Source: an uncultured Nitrosomonadales bacterium
GTDB lineage: Bacteria > Pseudomonadota > Gammaproteobacteria > Burkholderiales > Gallionellaceae
DNA length: 38,918 bases
Direction of reading: 5' to 3'
Assembly: GCA_903861075.1 (NCBI GenBank)
Contig: CAIOSY010000052.1
Coordinates: forward strand, 1-38,918
Part shown: positions 1 through 8,610 of the stretch, in pieces
Numbering within the stretch: position 1 is the stretch's first letter
Layout: each line of letters opens with the position of its first letter
Position numbers and translations under genes: made by a program
Notes under the pieces: generated by a model
The model's database searches: none
What the model saw: only the letters and a program-made list of their open reading frames with translations
Told to the model about the DNA's origin: nothing

Positions 1-141
1 ATCGAGTCCGCGCGAAACCCGACGTTGTTGTTCGAGTTGCCGCGCACATTGTTGAGATTCAACGCCCACACCCCGGCGGTCGTCCCGTTGTCCCAATTGA
101 ACGCCGCGATCGGGCACATGTTAAGACGCCTCCCGTTTATC
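1..141. repeat. Terminal direct repeat, left copy (circle overlap)
   Basis: Identical base for base to 38778-38918. It carries the DGR template repeat and the last codons of avd. The length of 141 equals a common maximum k-mer of de Bruijn assemblers, and genes run continuously across the join (avd, TR, RT in standard DGR order). I therefore read it as the overlap of a circular contig, not a physical terminal repeat. Confidence 0.95.
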
Positions 142-531
142 AATCTGACGATCGGCAACTATCCAGCCGCCGATCATTCTGCCCAATTCATCCACCAGCC
201 GAGACAAAGCGAGATATCGATGCTCGCCCAGCTCGGTTGGTGATTTTTCAGTGCGACGACCATCTTTAAACTCGAAATAGCCCATTGTGTATGCCAGACG
301 TATCAGCATGCGCAGCTGTTCATGTCGTGTATCAAGGTTGGTCATCGCCGTTTTCTTGTGATAGCGCTTTTGCGCCTCAACGATGAAGCCGTACACGTCA
401 TAGGCCGCGCGCCGAATTTCGAGCGCGAGACCATACTTTTCGTGTTTCGGAAAGTGGTTGAGGTGGATATTCATCAGTTTTGCAAACTCCATAAACTTCT
501 GATCCAATTTGGCTTCATCGTGCAGGCCCAT
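121..531 (-). CDS. avd: DGR accessory variability determinant (Avd)
   Basis: A 136-aa protein rich in basic helices. It contains the stretch LNHFPKHEKYGLALEIR (from about residue 24), typical of the four-helix-bundle Avd/23S-rRNA-intervening-sequence-like family. Avd forms a barrel-shaped pentamer that binds nucleic acid and the DGR reverse transcriptase and is required for template-directed cDNA synthesis. The gene starts 17 bp after the target gene's stop, and its own TAA lies at the first bases of the template repeat. This target-avd-TR-RT order is that of the Bordetella phage BPP-1 DGR. Length and position both fit the family. Confidence 0.93.
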   Translation of the reverse strand: MGLHDEAKLDQKFMEFAKLMNIHLNHFPKHEKYGLALEIRRAAYDVYGFIVEAQKRYHKKTAMTNLDTRHEQLRMLIRLAYTMGYFEFKDGRRTEKSPTELGEHRYLALSRLVDELGRMIGGWIVADRQIDKREAS

Positions 532-548
532 CGCTATCGCTCAGGCCC

Positions 549-2672
549 TCAGAGATACAAGGCCGCGCGAAACCCGACGTAGCTGCTCCAGTTGCCGCGC
601 ACATTGTTGAGATTAAACGCCCACACCCCGGCGGTCGCCCCGTCGGCCCAACCGAACGCCGCGACCGGGCACATGTCGTTCGGCCTGTAGTCGTACAAAT
701 AATCGTTACCGAAAGCATTTGTACCGCCAACCCCAGCCGCCAAAGGCAAGCCAGCGCCTGTTGCTGCCCAGGCATTGCCGCTAGTCGCTGCGTCAAATAC
801 CTGACTTGCAGATCCGATCAGTGTTGTGCGACTCACGCCGGTTGCCCAGAGTGCACCATATGCTGTGCCCAGGTTATCGAAGTTGTTGGATAACGCGGGA
901 GATCCCCATGCATCGGTTGATAACGTATTGCCTGCGGTTAGGCTCTTCATTGCAACGCTGGTTTTAGGCAGGTAATAGCTGGCAGGAACAATGGATACAG
1001 CGGTCGCGGCTGCTGGAATGGCTACTTTCAGTCCTGGTGCTGCAATCACAATAGTGCCGGGTGCCGCGATACCGGTTGTGACGGCATATTGATTTGTATC
1101 ACCGGCGAACACGATCATGTCTCCGGCCGCAACCGTTCCTGTTCCGGTGATTAACGGGATAGATGTGGTTCCGATCGCATACCCGGTTGCCGCACTGGTA
1201 TAGCCAGCGCCGGTGCTAGTTGGCACCTGAGCCGTCAGACCTATACAGATTTCATAGATCACGCCATTGAGGTCGGCAATGCCGCAGTTCTGACCGTTAT
1301 GAGTCGTCTTTGCAAACTGGTTTGCGCTGCCGGTTTTTGGCGCGGTTGGATAAGTTACGTTGCCTGCTGATGTATATAAGATCGCTGCATCGTTTGCATC
1401 GCCCAGCGCGTTGTTGTTGCAGCCCTTGGGAAAGTTATTTGTTGCGTGGTACCACGCGCACCATGTTGTCGACGTTGAGGATTGTGCGTGGGCCAGCGCC
1501 AATAGTGCCAACATTTTGTTGACGAACAAGCTGCCGGGGAAGAAGTTTGCTCCGCGTGTTTTAGCTGCTGCGATCACGCCGGAATAGTTGTTTGCAGGCG
1601 CACCGGTTAAGCCGCCAATTGGATTGTTTGCGGCGGCAGTTGAAAGTGGATTTCCGCCTCGGATGCTGGATGCGGTACCGTTATTATTCGAACACTTGTA
1701 CTTATCAACAAACACCCCGGCCTGAATATTTCCGCCATCATAGAATGCGCGATGCAGCGCATATCCGGCCGTATTGGCAGCAGCGACGTTTGCGTAAAAA
1801 CTGAATGGCTTTACGTCAACCGCATTAATCGCCAGCCCGTTTGCGCCGGTTCCAAATTTATAGAAAAAGGCTGGTATCCAAACCATGACAGAGCCGTCAG
1901 AATATTGGTAATTGCCGTAATCATCCGAGTATGGATTAAAGGTTGCGTTGCTTAATGGATACATGCCAAAGGGCGGTTGGGGGCAAATACCAGCCCCAAA
2001 TCCAGCAGCGCCCGCAACCCCGATATCATTCATCGCCACTGAGTAGTTTGTTACAAGCGGGATTATCGGCGTCCAGTTTGCAGGGTCATTTGCCGGATCT
2101 GTCGGCTTTGCTCCTGTTGTTTTAGCGCGGTAGGTCAGTAAATTTATTGGCGACCAAACCACGGCTCCGACGTTGTACGATCCACTTGCCCATGATGCAG
2201 CCCCTGCGCCGGCCAGCGCGCTGGTTGAGCTTGCTGCTGCCTCTGCTGCCTTGGCGATGGCCAGTGTAGTCTGCGTAGCTACCGTTATGGCATTCGTCCC
2301 TGTAGTGACAGCATCTGCATGCGTTGATGTGACATCTGCTGCCGTCAGCGCGGCTTTGGCGATTGCAATTTCTGCTTGATTAGCTGTTGTAACAACATCG
2401 GCATGCGTCAGCACAACATCTGCTGCTGTCAGCCCGGCTTTGGTAGTTGCGATTTCGGCTTGTGTGGTGGCCGTGTTAGCCCGGCTAGTTGCCTGAGCAA
2501 GAACTCCATCCGCCGCTGTATTGATTTCCGCATTTTTATCTGCGATCAGCTTGGCTGGGCTACGTACAGCTGCGCCCCCCATCGTCACAGACGTTGCTGC
2601 ATCACCCTGTGACCATGCGTGAATCAGTGCTGCGTCTGCTACCAGTTGATCAATATCGGTTTTTAAACTCAC
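549..2672 (-). CDS. DGR target: variable receptor-binding tail protein
   Basis: A 707-aa protein with a GTG start preceded by AGGAG. The N-terminus has Ala/Thr-rich helical repeats (about residues 55-155, three imperfect units around QAEIAxxKAxLTAADV), likely a trimeric fibre stalk or coiled coil. A long beta-rich, Gly/Asn/Ala-rich middle follows. The C-terminus (about 640-707) is a C-type-lectin-like/FGE-type domain ending in the VR with NLNNVRGN and VGFRAA motifs. It is probably displayed at the tail tip, where adenine mutagenesis diversifies ligand binding; that location is inferred from its place between minor tail genes. The fold assignment rests on motif similarity to other DGR targets. 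Confidence 0.93.
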   Translation of the reverse strand: MSLKTDIDQLVADAALIHAWSQGDAATSVTMGGAAVRSPAKLIADKNAEINTAADGVLAQATSRANTATTQAEIATTKAGLTAADVVLTHADVVTTANQAEIAIAKAALTAADVTSTHADAVTTGTNAITVATQTTLAIAKAAEAAASSTSALAGAGAASWASGSYNVGAVVWSPINLLTYRAKTTGAKPTDPANDPANWTPIIPLVTNYSVAMNDIGVAGAAGFGAGICPQPPFGMYPLSNATFNPYSDDYGNYQYSDGSVMVWIPAFFYKFGTGANGLAINAVDVKPFSFYANVAAANTAGYALHRAFYDGGNIQAGVFVDKYKCSNNNGTASSIRGGNPLSTAAANNPIGGLTGAPANNYSGVIAAAKTRGANFFPGSLFVNKMLALLALAHAQSSTSTTWCAWYHATNNFPKGCNNNALGDANDAAILYTSAGNVTYPTAPKTGSANQFAKTTHNGQNCGIADLNGVIYEICIGLTAQVPTSTGAGYTSAATGYAIGTTSIPLITGTGTVAAGDMIVFAGDTNQYAVTTGIAAPGTIVIAAPGLKVAIPAAATAVSIVPASYYLPKTSVAMKSLTAGNTLSTDAWGSPALSNNFDNLGTAYGALWATGVSRTTLIGSASQVFDAATSGNAWAATGAGLPLAAGVGGTNAFGNDYLYDYRPNDMCPVAAFGWADGATAGVWAFNLNNVRGNWSSYVGFRAALYL
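561..677 (-). repeat. DGR variable repeat (VR)
   Basis: The 3' end of the target gene. Relative to the TR, the encoded changes are I to V, N to G, D to A, N to D, T to A, L to F, S to W, N to S, N to S, N to Y and D to A. They cluster on a C-type-lectin-like C-terminus that ends four residues after the VR. The invariant GC-rich stretch near its 3' end (around 563-580) is the likely initiation-of-mutagenic-homing segment; that assignment is by position only. Confidence 0.95.
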
Positions 2673-2681
2673 GGGTTACTC

Positions 2682-3158
2682 CTACAAATAGTTTGCCGAA
2701 GGCAGGGTTAAATTAGTTAATGTATGTAATGCGGGGGAGCTATGAGTTAGCTCATCCGGGAAATAGGTCAGTGAAACATCAAGATAGTCCTGCGTCAGTC
2801 GCGGGACGCTGCGGACTTCAAGTGCTGCACTAACCTCAAAATTCATCCCGCTGATCGCGGCCGACTTGGGTGGCGCTTCAAATTTGGCCTCCATCACTGT
2901 CGTACCCATTCCGTTTGCCAGGTGGATGTTGAACCAGTTCTGTCCGTCCAATATGCTCAGGTGATACCAGGACTCAAACACCGCGAATTCGCCCTGGGTA
3001 AAATGCCACTTGACGGTAATTTTTGATGGGAAAGTAGTGAACTGCCGACGAGTACGGGCGGGTCCGGACTGCATTTGCGTACGCAGGATCGGGTCGGTCG
3101 GCTCAATGCCATAGCCGGATTGCAGCGGCGTAGGTAGCGTGGCAGGAAAGTCAGCCAT
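2682..3158 (-). CDS. Minor tail protein
   Basis: A 158-aa beta-rich protein: MADFPATLPTPLQSGYGIEPTDPILRTQMQSGPARTRRQF, WHFTQGEFAVFESWYH and GMNFEVSAALEVRS fit a phage minor tail/distal tail component. Placed right after the tape measure and nine bases before the DGR target, so it may anchor the variable protein; that is inference. Confidence 0.82.
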   Translation of the reverse strand: MADFPATLPTPLQSGYGIEPTDPILRTQMQSGPARTRRQFTTFPSKITVKWHFTQGEFAVFESWYHLSILDGQNWFNIHLANGMGTTVMEAKFEAPPKSAAISGMNFEVSAALEVRSVPRLTQDYLDVSLTYFPDELTHSSPALHTLTNLTLPSANYL

Positions 3159-5689
3159 TATCTGAGCGCCCCAGCTGCACGGTTCAGGCCAAATGTCTGT
3201 GACATGACATTACTTAATGATCCGGTACCGCGAGATACGTTATTAGCGATCTTGCTTTCGATTTGCTCAATGATGAGATCGAATCCACCGCTTGAGTTTT
3301 GCTGTGCGGTTGCAGTTACCTGCTGGCTGGCGTTATTGACGACATTTACTTGCAAGGTGACCTGTGCGCCGCCCGCCCCTTGCGCAACGACTCCAAGCTT
3401 GCCATTTGCGCCACGCGTCAATGGCATAATAGCTTCGGGTCCAGCCTCACCCATAATCCCATTGGCAAAGCTTCCGCCGCTGGCAAACTTGAATGGTGTT
3501 GGTGTATTGAAAATTCCATTGGTGAAAGCGCCGCCATCCTTGAAGGCATGTACGCCACCGATATCAAACGCATTGCCGTTGGCGGATATCATTGCGCCAG
3601 GTAGATTTAAAGATGCGTCTACTCCAGAAGCGGATGCGCCACCGCCTCCCCCAAAAAAACTGCTAAACATATTTGCAATTCCGCCACCTGAATTCATTGC
3701 TGCGGAAAGTGGTTGAGTTATTGATTGCTGAATCTGAATACGGATTAAATCATTGATGATGTTATCCGCTAGGCTAGCGAAATCAAGCTTTCCGGTGCGG
3801 ACGAATTTCACCAATGCATCTTCCATTCCCTTGAATGCTTTGGTGAATAGGCTTTCTGATTGCTTGGCTACATTGCTGATTTCATCCAGGTAATTGCGCA
3901 ACGCAACTTTTGCGCCATATTCCCAAGATGAGTTATTTTTCTCAACTTGGAGTCGCAGTTCTTCAAGTTTTTGTTGTTGGTTAGTCTCCGCTTCATTAAC
4001 TAGGTTTAGTAATAATGTCCTGGCCTCTTCAGTCATTGCCAGCTTAGCAAGCTCCTCACGTGCTCGCCCAGCGCGAACTGATACGGCGTCCAGATTATCG
4101 GCATGCTGTTTATCGGTGGCTGACATCATCGCATCATTTAAAGTACGATTTTTTTTATTGATATCAATTCCAAATTCTTGCGTAAGTGTATTGACGATTG
4201 CTCCGCCTTTAGCGCTATCCTCTACAAGCTTTTGCAGATCTTTGCGATCTTTCAGCTCCTTATCCAAAATATCAATTTGAATTTGCGCTGTATTCGCTGC
4301 TGTAAGCTGCTTAGCCGTTGCGCCATCACGCGCCATCTCAAGCAGTTTAATTTGTGCGGCAGTATTTCCTGCTAACTCAGCTTCCTTGCGGAATTGCTCA
4401 GCACGCAGATTTTTTAAAGCGGTATCGTTTGGATCTGTTTTAGTTGGTTTTGTCGCAACTGGGTCTTGATATACAGGAAATTTATTTGCATATTCCGCAC
4501 CCATTGATTTTGATATAGCCAGCAAAATAGTGTTTCGCTCTCTGGCTGTTTTATCTGCATACTCAAGATTGATGCGCTTTTCCTGCTCTGCAAACTCTTT
4601 GGTTCTTTGAAGATGTGTTTGTGCATCAGCTTCAATAGCTGCTCTGCGTTCGGCCAATGAATCACGAAACAAAGAGGTTGATTTCAATATCGACTGCGTT
4701 TCTGCATCATTTGCTTTTTGTATTGCATCAAACCCAGCTTGATCAAAATGAGCAATTGCAGCTCCAGATGCTGCGGCATAACCAATCGCATTTCCTAACA
4801 ATCTAAATCCAGCTGCTGCACCCATTACGGAATCTGCAATGAAGGCAAGTACATCAGTGATATCTGATCCCCATTTTTTCAACTGCCCGTTCTGACTCAT
4901 CTCTGAGATCTGACCGTTGGAATCCTTCAAATGCGCTGTGAATGCCATAACGCTAACAGTTAGCGCTTCATTGAATGTTTCACCTAAAATTACTTTGTAA
5001 TTTTCTTGATAGCGAGTCATTGAATTGAGCTGTTTTCCTGCTGTTCCTAATGCAGCCTCATAAGTTCCCGCAATACCTTCCCCTTCCTTCATGACTGAAT
5101 TTAGAACGGCTTGCGTTTTTTCGGTTTGGGTTAATGAGGTACTGGTCTTGCCAAGTGTTGCGGCATAGGCTGCATAGGATTGCTCCATGCTGACATTAAG
5201 GCCGATTGTTCTTAAAACGTCGGTTTGTCCTGTTTGAATTCCATGAATCATGTTAGCGAACGCTTCAGATGAATTCATGTTCCCGATAACTGCGGCGTCC
5301 TGAGCGATACGCGCTAACTTATTGGCGTTGGATAGATCAATATGCGCCTGAACAAGTCTAAGGGCCTGCTGCCTAGATTCGATCATGCTAATCCCGGCCT
5401 TTTGCATTCCCTCGGCTGCGGAATTCATTTGGTCGGCGGTATATCCGGAATTATTCCCGACAATTTTCATTGAAACGCCTAGCGTTTCATAGCGAGCCTG
5501 AAGAAGTGATGCTTCTTTGATATATCCAGTAATTGCAGCGACAGATAATGCCCCAGCCAATGTCCCAGCAATTCCAGAAAATGAGATCATCTGCTTTGAA
5601 ACGCTGTCAAGTGAATCGCCCAGTGTGCGCAATGCGCGATCAGCCTGCTCGGTTGCAGCGGTAATGACGATTTTAGTTTCGTTAGCCAT
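3158..5689 (-). CDS. Tail tape measure protein
   Basis: An 843-aa protein with N-terminal coiled coil (ITAATEQADRALRTLGDSLDSVSKQM), hydrophobic segments near 45-60 and 290-315, and long helical stretches (LKNLRAEQFRKEAELAGNTAAQIKLLE). The lambda-type C-terminus carries ALVKFVRTGKLDFASLADNIINDLIRIQIQQ and FASGGSFANGIMGEAGPEAIMPL. It sets tail length and may help DNA entry. It follows GT and shares a base with the next gene. Confidence 0.93.
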   Translation of the reverse strand: MANETKIVITAATEQADRALRTLGDSLDSVSKQMISFSGIAGTLAGALSVAAITGYIKEASLLQARYETLGVSMKIVGNNSGYTADQMNSAAEGMQKAGISMIESRQQALRLVQAHIDLSNANKLARIAQDAAVIGNMNSSEAFANMIHGIQTGQTDVLRTIGLNVSMEQSYAAYAATLGKTSTSLTQTEKTQAVLNSVMKEGEGIAGTYEAALGTAGKQLNSMTRYQENYKVILGETFNEALTVSVMAFTAHLKDSNGQISEMSQNGQLKKWGSDITDVLAFIADSVMGAAAGFRLLGNAIGYAAASGAAIAHFDQAGFDAIQKANDAETQSILKSTSLFRDSLAERRAAIEADAQTHLQRTKEFAEQEKRINLEYADKTARERNTILLAISKSMGAEYANKFPVYQDPVATKPTKTDPNDTALKNLRAEQFRKEAELAGNTAAQIKLLEMARDGATAKQLTAANTAQIQIDILDKELKDRKDLQKLVEDSAKGGAIVNTLTQEFGIDINKKNRTLNDAMMSATDKQHADNLDAVSVRAGRAREELAKLAMTEEARTLLLNLVNEAETNQQQKLEELRLQVEKNNSSWEYGAKVALRNYLDEISNVAKQSESLFTKAFKGMEDALVKFVRTGKLDFASLADNIINDLIRIQIQQSITQPLSAAMNSGGGIANMFSSFFGGGGGASASGVDASLNLPGAMISANGNAFDIGGVHAFKDGGAFTNGIFNTPTPFKFASGGSFANGIMGEAGPEAIMPLTRGANGKLGVVAQGAGGAQVTLQVNVVNNASQQVTATAQQNSSGGFDLIIEQIESKIANNVSRGTGSLSNVMSQTFGLNRAAGALR

Positions 5690-5690
5690 A

Positions 5691-6020
5691 TCAGTGTTTA
5701 TTGATTTTCTGTACCGCTGCGCGCTCCATTACGCGCAACCCATTGAACACTTGCTGCTGATGCTTATGTTTTACCTGGTGTATTTTCAACACCAGCGGCA
5801 ATGACTCATAACGCAATCCAATTACACCGCTCATGCCAACATTCCACTGCGTAGCCATATCAGCAAAAATGATTATGATTTGCCAGTTGTCTGGCCATAC
5901 CTCGATATTTGTATCGATCTCTAGCGTGTCTAATTTCAAACCAAATGCAGCCAGCGCATCCTGCTGCTGTTCCGCGTCACCTGTATCGCCTGATACCAGC
6001 GCACAAGCGACGCGTTCTAG
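5691..6020 (-). CDS. T extension of G-T, made by -1 frameshift (DUF1799-like)
   Basis: The -1 frame entered at 6020 runs 109 codons to 5691: LERVACALVSGDTGDAEQQQ..., then the DUF1799-like WPDNWQIIIIFADMATQWNVGMSGVIGLRYESL. No good independent start exists. Fusion with G gives a 218-aa GT protein. In lambda, G and GT occur in a fixed ratio and recruit tail-tube subunits to the tape measure. Confidence 0.9.
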   Translation of the reverse strand, partial: LERVACALVSGDTGDAEQQQDALAAFGLKLDTLEIDTNIEVWPDNWQIIIIFADMATQWNVGMSGVIGLRYESLPLVLKIHQVKHKHQQQVFNGLRVMERAAVQKINKH

Positions 6021-6346
6021 TTTTTTACTTTGCTCTGAGCCAACTCATACATATAGCCACGAATGATCTCGTTGGTGGCAGGCTGATAGTTTTCCAGCAA
6101 AGTGGATAGCGCTTCACGGCTGAAGTCGATTTCATTACCTTTATCATCTTCGATGCCAGACCAGGAATCGATCAGCTCTTCCAGCGCTTCCGCAGAGTCG
6201 CGCTTTTCCTGTAACTTAAACCAAGCGGTGATTTGCTTCATAGTGCGGTGACGGAACACTATCTTGACTGGGATTGTCTTTTCGCTGCCCGGGACGCTGA
6301 TCTGCACCGTGGCGCTAAAAGTTGGGTTTGGGTTGATTTTTAACAT
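6017..6346 (-). CDS. Tail assembly chaperone G
   Basis: A 109-aa protein (MLKINPNPTFSATVQISVPG...), beta-rich then helical. Acidic C-terminal helices (ALEELIDSWSGIEDD) match phage tail assembly chaperones. It ends ..SKVKN-stop with the slippery heptamer A AAA AAC immediately before TAG. Chaperones of this type bind the tape measure during tail assembly. Confidence 0.9.
   Translation of the reverse strand: MLKINPNPTFSATVQISVPGSEKTIPVKIVFRHRTMKQITAWFKLQEKRDSAEALEELIDSWSGIEDDKGNEIDFSREALSTLLENYQPATNEIIRGYMYELAQSKVKN
6020..6026 (-). promoter_or_regulatory. Programmed -1 ribosomal frameshift site
   Basis: Minus-strand A AAA AAC in correct phase (GTA AAA AAC TAG), the canonical X XXY YYZ heptamer, one codon before the G stop. 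The open -1 frame encodes the T domain. Confidence 0.92.
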
Positions 6347-7305
6347 TACATCACCACGATTCTGAGTTCGTCATTGCTGGCTAACGGTGTCAGACGTAGG
6401 TCGAAATCGTTAAGGCGACGACCATTCAGATTTCCCTTCTTCGGATTGATCATTTGCACGGCGGGCGCGAATACCAGCACCTTTGCGCCAGCTGTGTTGC
6501 CATGTACCAGACCAATGCTTTGCAGCGTGTTGCTTTTCACTGAGGCCATCATTGCAACTTCCTGCGCAGCAGTCAGTTCGGTGGAGATTGTTCCAACGGT
6601 TACGCGGTCGGTAATATCGACCGATTGCCCGCCCAGCAAAGGGGTGTAATGAACGGTATTTCCCAGATCAAGCGTCAAGCCTTGGCTTGGATAAGATGTC
6701 CCGGCCGATAGCGCTCCCGCCGCGTAAGTGCAGCCAAATAATACATCGGCGGTATTTGGATCGGTAATCACCAAAGGAGGCTTGAATCCGGTCAGTGTCA
6801 ATGCGGGATTTGCAGCAGCGCTGATTCCGCCATCGAGTCCGGTGAATTTGTATTTCATTACCGGGCGATTGCCTTGTGTCATATCCATGCTGAATGTGCC
6901 ACGCGCCCCAAGCAACTTGTGCAAAACGCCATCGTCATAATAGTAAATTGTCGATGACTCGAATTGCGCTGAAATCGGTGTGTATTCGACCCGGCTGGAT
7001 GCCGTTACAACTTCAGCCATTCCCGCTGATCGTAATAGTGAGCCATAAGCTGGTGCCGTACCTGCCGCGCCAGATCCGGCCAGTTCGACATCAAAACTAA
7101 TATCCAGGAAGGCATTTCCAACCAGCTGCTCTGCGCCACCCATAAATCCGCGCATCAAGGCGCGATCTACATTTTGTGCATTAAGCGGGTTTACTGTCAG
7201 ATTGCTGACAAGCATCGCGTTTGCAGCGCCGGAAGGCGCGGCATCAACCCCATAAGTCGTTTCGATTTTTGCCAAAATGGCACTATTGCGCAGAAAGCGT
7301 GGCAT
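6346..7305 (-). CDS. Major tail tube protein
   Basis: A 319-aa protein: LRNSAILAKIETTYGVDAAPSGAANAMLVSN at the N-terminus is the conserved start of this tail-tube family, and it ends RRLNDFDLRLTPL. It polymerises as hexameric rings around the tape measure. Shares one base (TAATG) with the next gene. Confidence 0.9.
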   Translation of the reverse strand: MPRFLRNSAILAKIETTYGVDAAPSGAANAMLVSNLTVNPLNAQNVDRALMRGFMGGAEQLVGNAFLDISFDVELAGSGAAGTAPAYGSLLRSAGMAEVVTASSRVEYTPISAQFESSTIYYYDDGVLHKLLGARGTFSMDMTQGNRPVMKYKFTGLDGGISAAANPALTLTGFKPPLVITDPNTADVLFGCTYAAGALSAGTSYPSQGLTLDLGNTVHYTPLLGGQSVDITDRVTVGTISTELTAAQEVAMMASVKSNTLQSIGLVHGNTAGAKVLVFAPAVQMINPKKGNLNGRRLNDFDLRLTPLASNDELRIVVM

Positions 7306-7308
7306 GAT

Positions 7309-7446
7309 TTATTCCTCGTTTTGTTGTTTGGTACGCTCAATCAGCATCAGTGTGCCGTCAGGTTGAGCAATGTAGCTGCCACCCTGTGGTGGTGTTTCTG
7401 CTGGAATCTCAATTACGGGTTCGGATGTCTGATCTATCATTTCCAT
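7309..7446 (-). CDS. 45-aa protein between tail terminator and tail tube
   Basis: ORF MEMIDQTSEPVIEIPAETPP...; acidic, proline-rich, ending in IERTKQQNEE. It starts at the base after the upstream stop and ends three bases before the tail-tube ATG, filling the gap exactly. GAGG-like SD for the tube gene lies in its end. Short proteins like this recur here in related phages; function unknown. Confidence 0.7.
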   Translation of the reverse strand: MEMIDQTSEPVIEIPAETPPQGGSYIAQPDGTLMLIERTKQQNEE

Positions 7447-7878
7447 TTAAAACTCCAGACTGGTGGCTGTTGTTCGATATTCGATTAAATAATCAATTTC
7501 ATGCACGATGATCGGGAATTCCAGCACGTCTCGAGTTCGTTTAATGCCTTGCGGACGAATATCCATTGCCAGGCTACCTAGCGTTAAATCACTCATGATT
7601 CGGCTATACGACTGAGTCATTAGTGCGTCACCCGTATAAAACGCGTCGCTTCCACTACTTAAAACTCGAACTGTTACTGTCAGTCCTCGATCAGTCACAC
7701 CGATTACACTATCTGATACAGATTCATCACCAGGATGTACAGCAATGGCCGGTAGATCGGTGGTGGTATAGTGGTAATCCGGGTCTATCGTTACGCCGCC
7801 AACTCCAATTCCAGTCAAAGCTGGGAGTGTCAGTAAAGCAATAACTGCATCTGCGATTTGTAAAGATTTCGAGCTCAT
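7447..7878 (-). CDS. Tail terminator protein (gpU-like)
   Basis: A 143-aa protein: LQIADAVIALLTLPALTG, LPAIAVHPGDESVSD and a beta-rich C-terminus (VLEFPIIVHEIDYLIEY). It fits tail-terminator/minor tail U proteins that cap the tube. Its stop directly abuts the following small ORF's ATG. Confidence 0.8.
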   Translation of the reverse strand: MSSKSLQIADAVIALLTLPALTGIGVGGVTIDPDYHYTTTDLPAIAVHPGDESVSDSVIGVTDRGLTVTVRVLSSGSDAFYTGDALMTQSYSRIMSDLTLGSLAMDIRPQGIKRTRDVLEFPIIVHEIDYLIEYRTTATSLEF

Positions 7879-8213
7879 AGCGATATCGGCTTTAATTTCA
7901 AAATAGCAGCGGCGTATAAGACATCGTTTAATTGTTCAAGAACCAGTGCTGTCATTCCAGATCCATCTGGTGTTGCCCGACGAACCGCATAACCTACCCC
8001 GTTTATCTCCAGCAACTTCCCGCGCGGATCTTCTGTGATCACCGACGATAGGCAGGTATATATCGGGTCATTTCCATCCATCATCAATAAAACTGTAGCG
8101 GCTGCACTGGTAAATCTGCCGAGAATTGCGATGCCATTCAGCGTGGCCGCATCTGTCATGAGCTTTGCCGCCACGGCAGCGTTAACGCGTTGCTGGATGG
8201 CGGCGAAGCTCAT
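7875..8213 (-). CDS. Head-tail joining protein (FII-like)
   Basis: A 112-aa protein: an N-terminal helix (AAIQQRVNAAVAAKLM), a beta-barrel-like middle and EDPRGKLLEINGVGYAVRRATPDGSGMTALVLEQ. Size, order and pattern fit lambda gpFII-type connectors. 4-bp overlap with the next gene. Confidence 0.78.
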   Translation of the reverse strand: MSFAAIQQRVNAAVAAKLMTDAATLNGIAILGRFTSAAATVLLMMDGNDPIYTCLSSVITEDPRGKLLEINGVGYAVRRATPDGSGMTALVLEQLNDVLYAAAILKLKPISL

Positions 8214-8216
8214 GGC

Positions 8217-8561
8217 TTAAGTTGCAGCTGGAACGCTTGATTCGAGCAGCATGCGGACCGTTGCAGACGGATTGACGGCATCTGCTACTGCGATACCAAC
8301 GCACTGCTGCGCTGTAGCGGTCTTATTGACGCACTTGTTAGTTGCATCCCAAAACAGACGGTCACCGGTGGTGATCGCGAGCGCAGATGTTTTAGCAATA
8401 TCAATCACACCTTCAGCTGCAAATGCGCCGGCTGTATTGGCTGCAACATCTGCAATTGCTACTGCAAATAGTGCCGCGCCAAACAGATATCCGGTTCCAG
8501 CGGCAACTGCTGCTGTCGGGGTTAAGGTCAGAACATCACCCTCTTGAATGTAATTTTTCAT
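8217..8561 (-). CDS. DUF2190-like capsid decoration protein
   Basis: A 114-aa Ala/Thr-rich beta protein: YIQEGDVLTLTPTAAVAAGTGYLFG and GDRLFWDATNKCVNKTATA match DUF2190/head-fibre-type decoration proteins, which cap capsid three-fold sites. Immediately downstream of the major capsid gene, as usual. Confidence 0.87.
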   Translation of the reverse strand: MKNYIQEGDVLTLTPTAAVAAGTGYLFGAALFAVAIADVAANTAGAFAAEGVIDIAKTSALAITTGDRLFWDATNKCVNKTATAQQCVGIAVADAVNPSATVRMLLESSVPAAT

Positions 8562-8610
8562 ACTTTTTTCTCCTAATTCATGGAGGGCGCACTAAGTGCG
8601 CCCCTATAAG

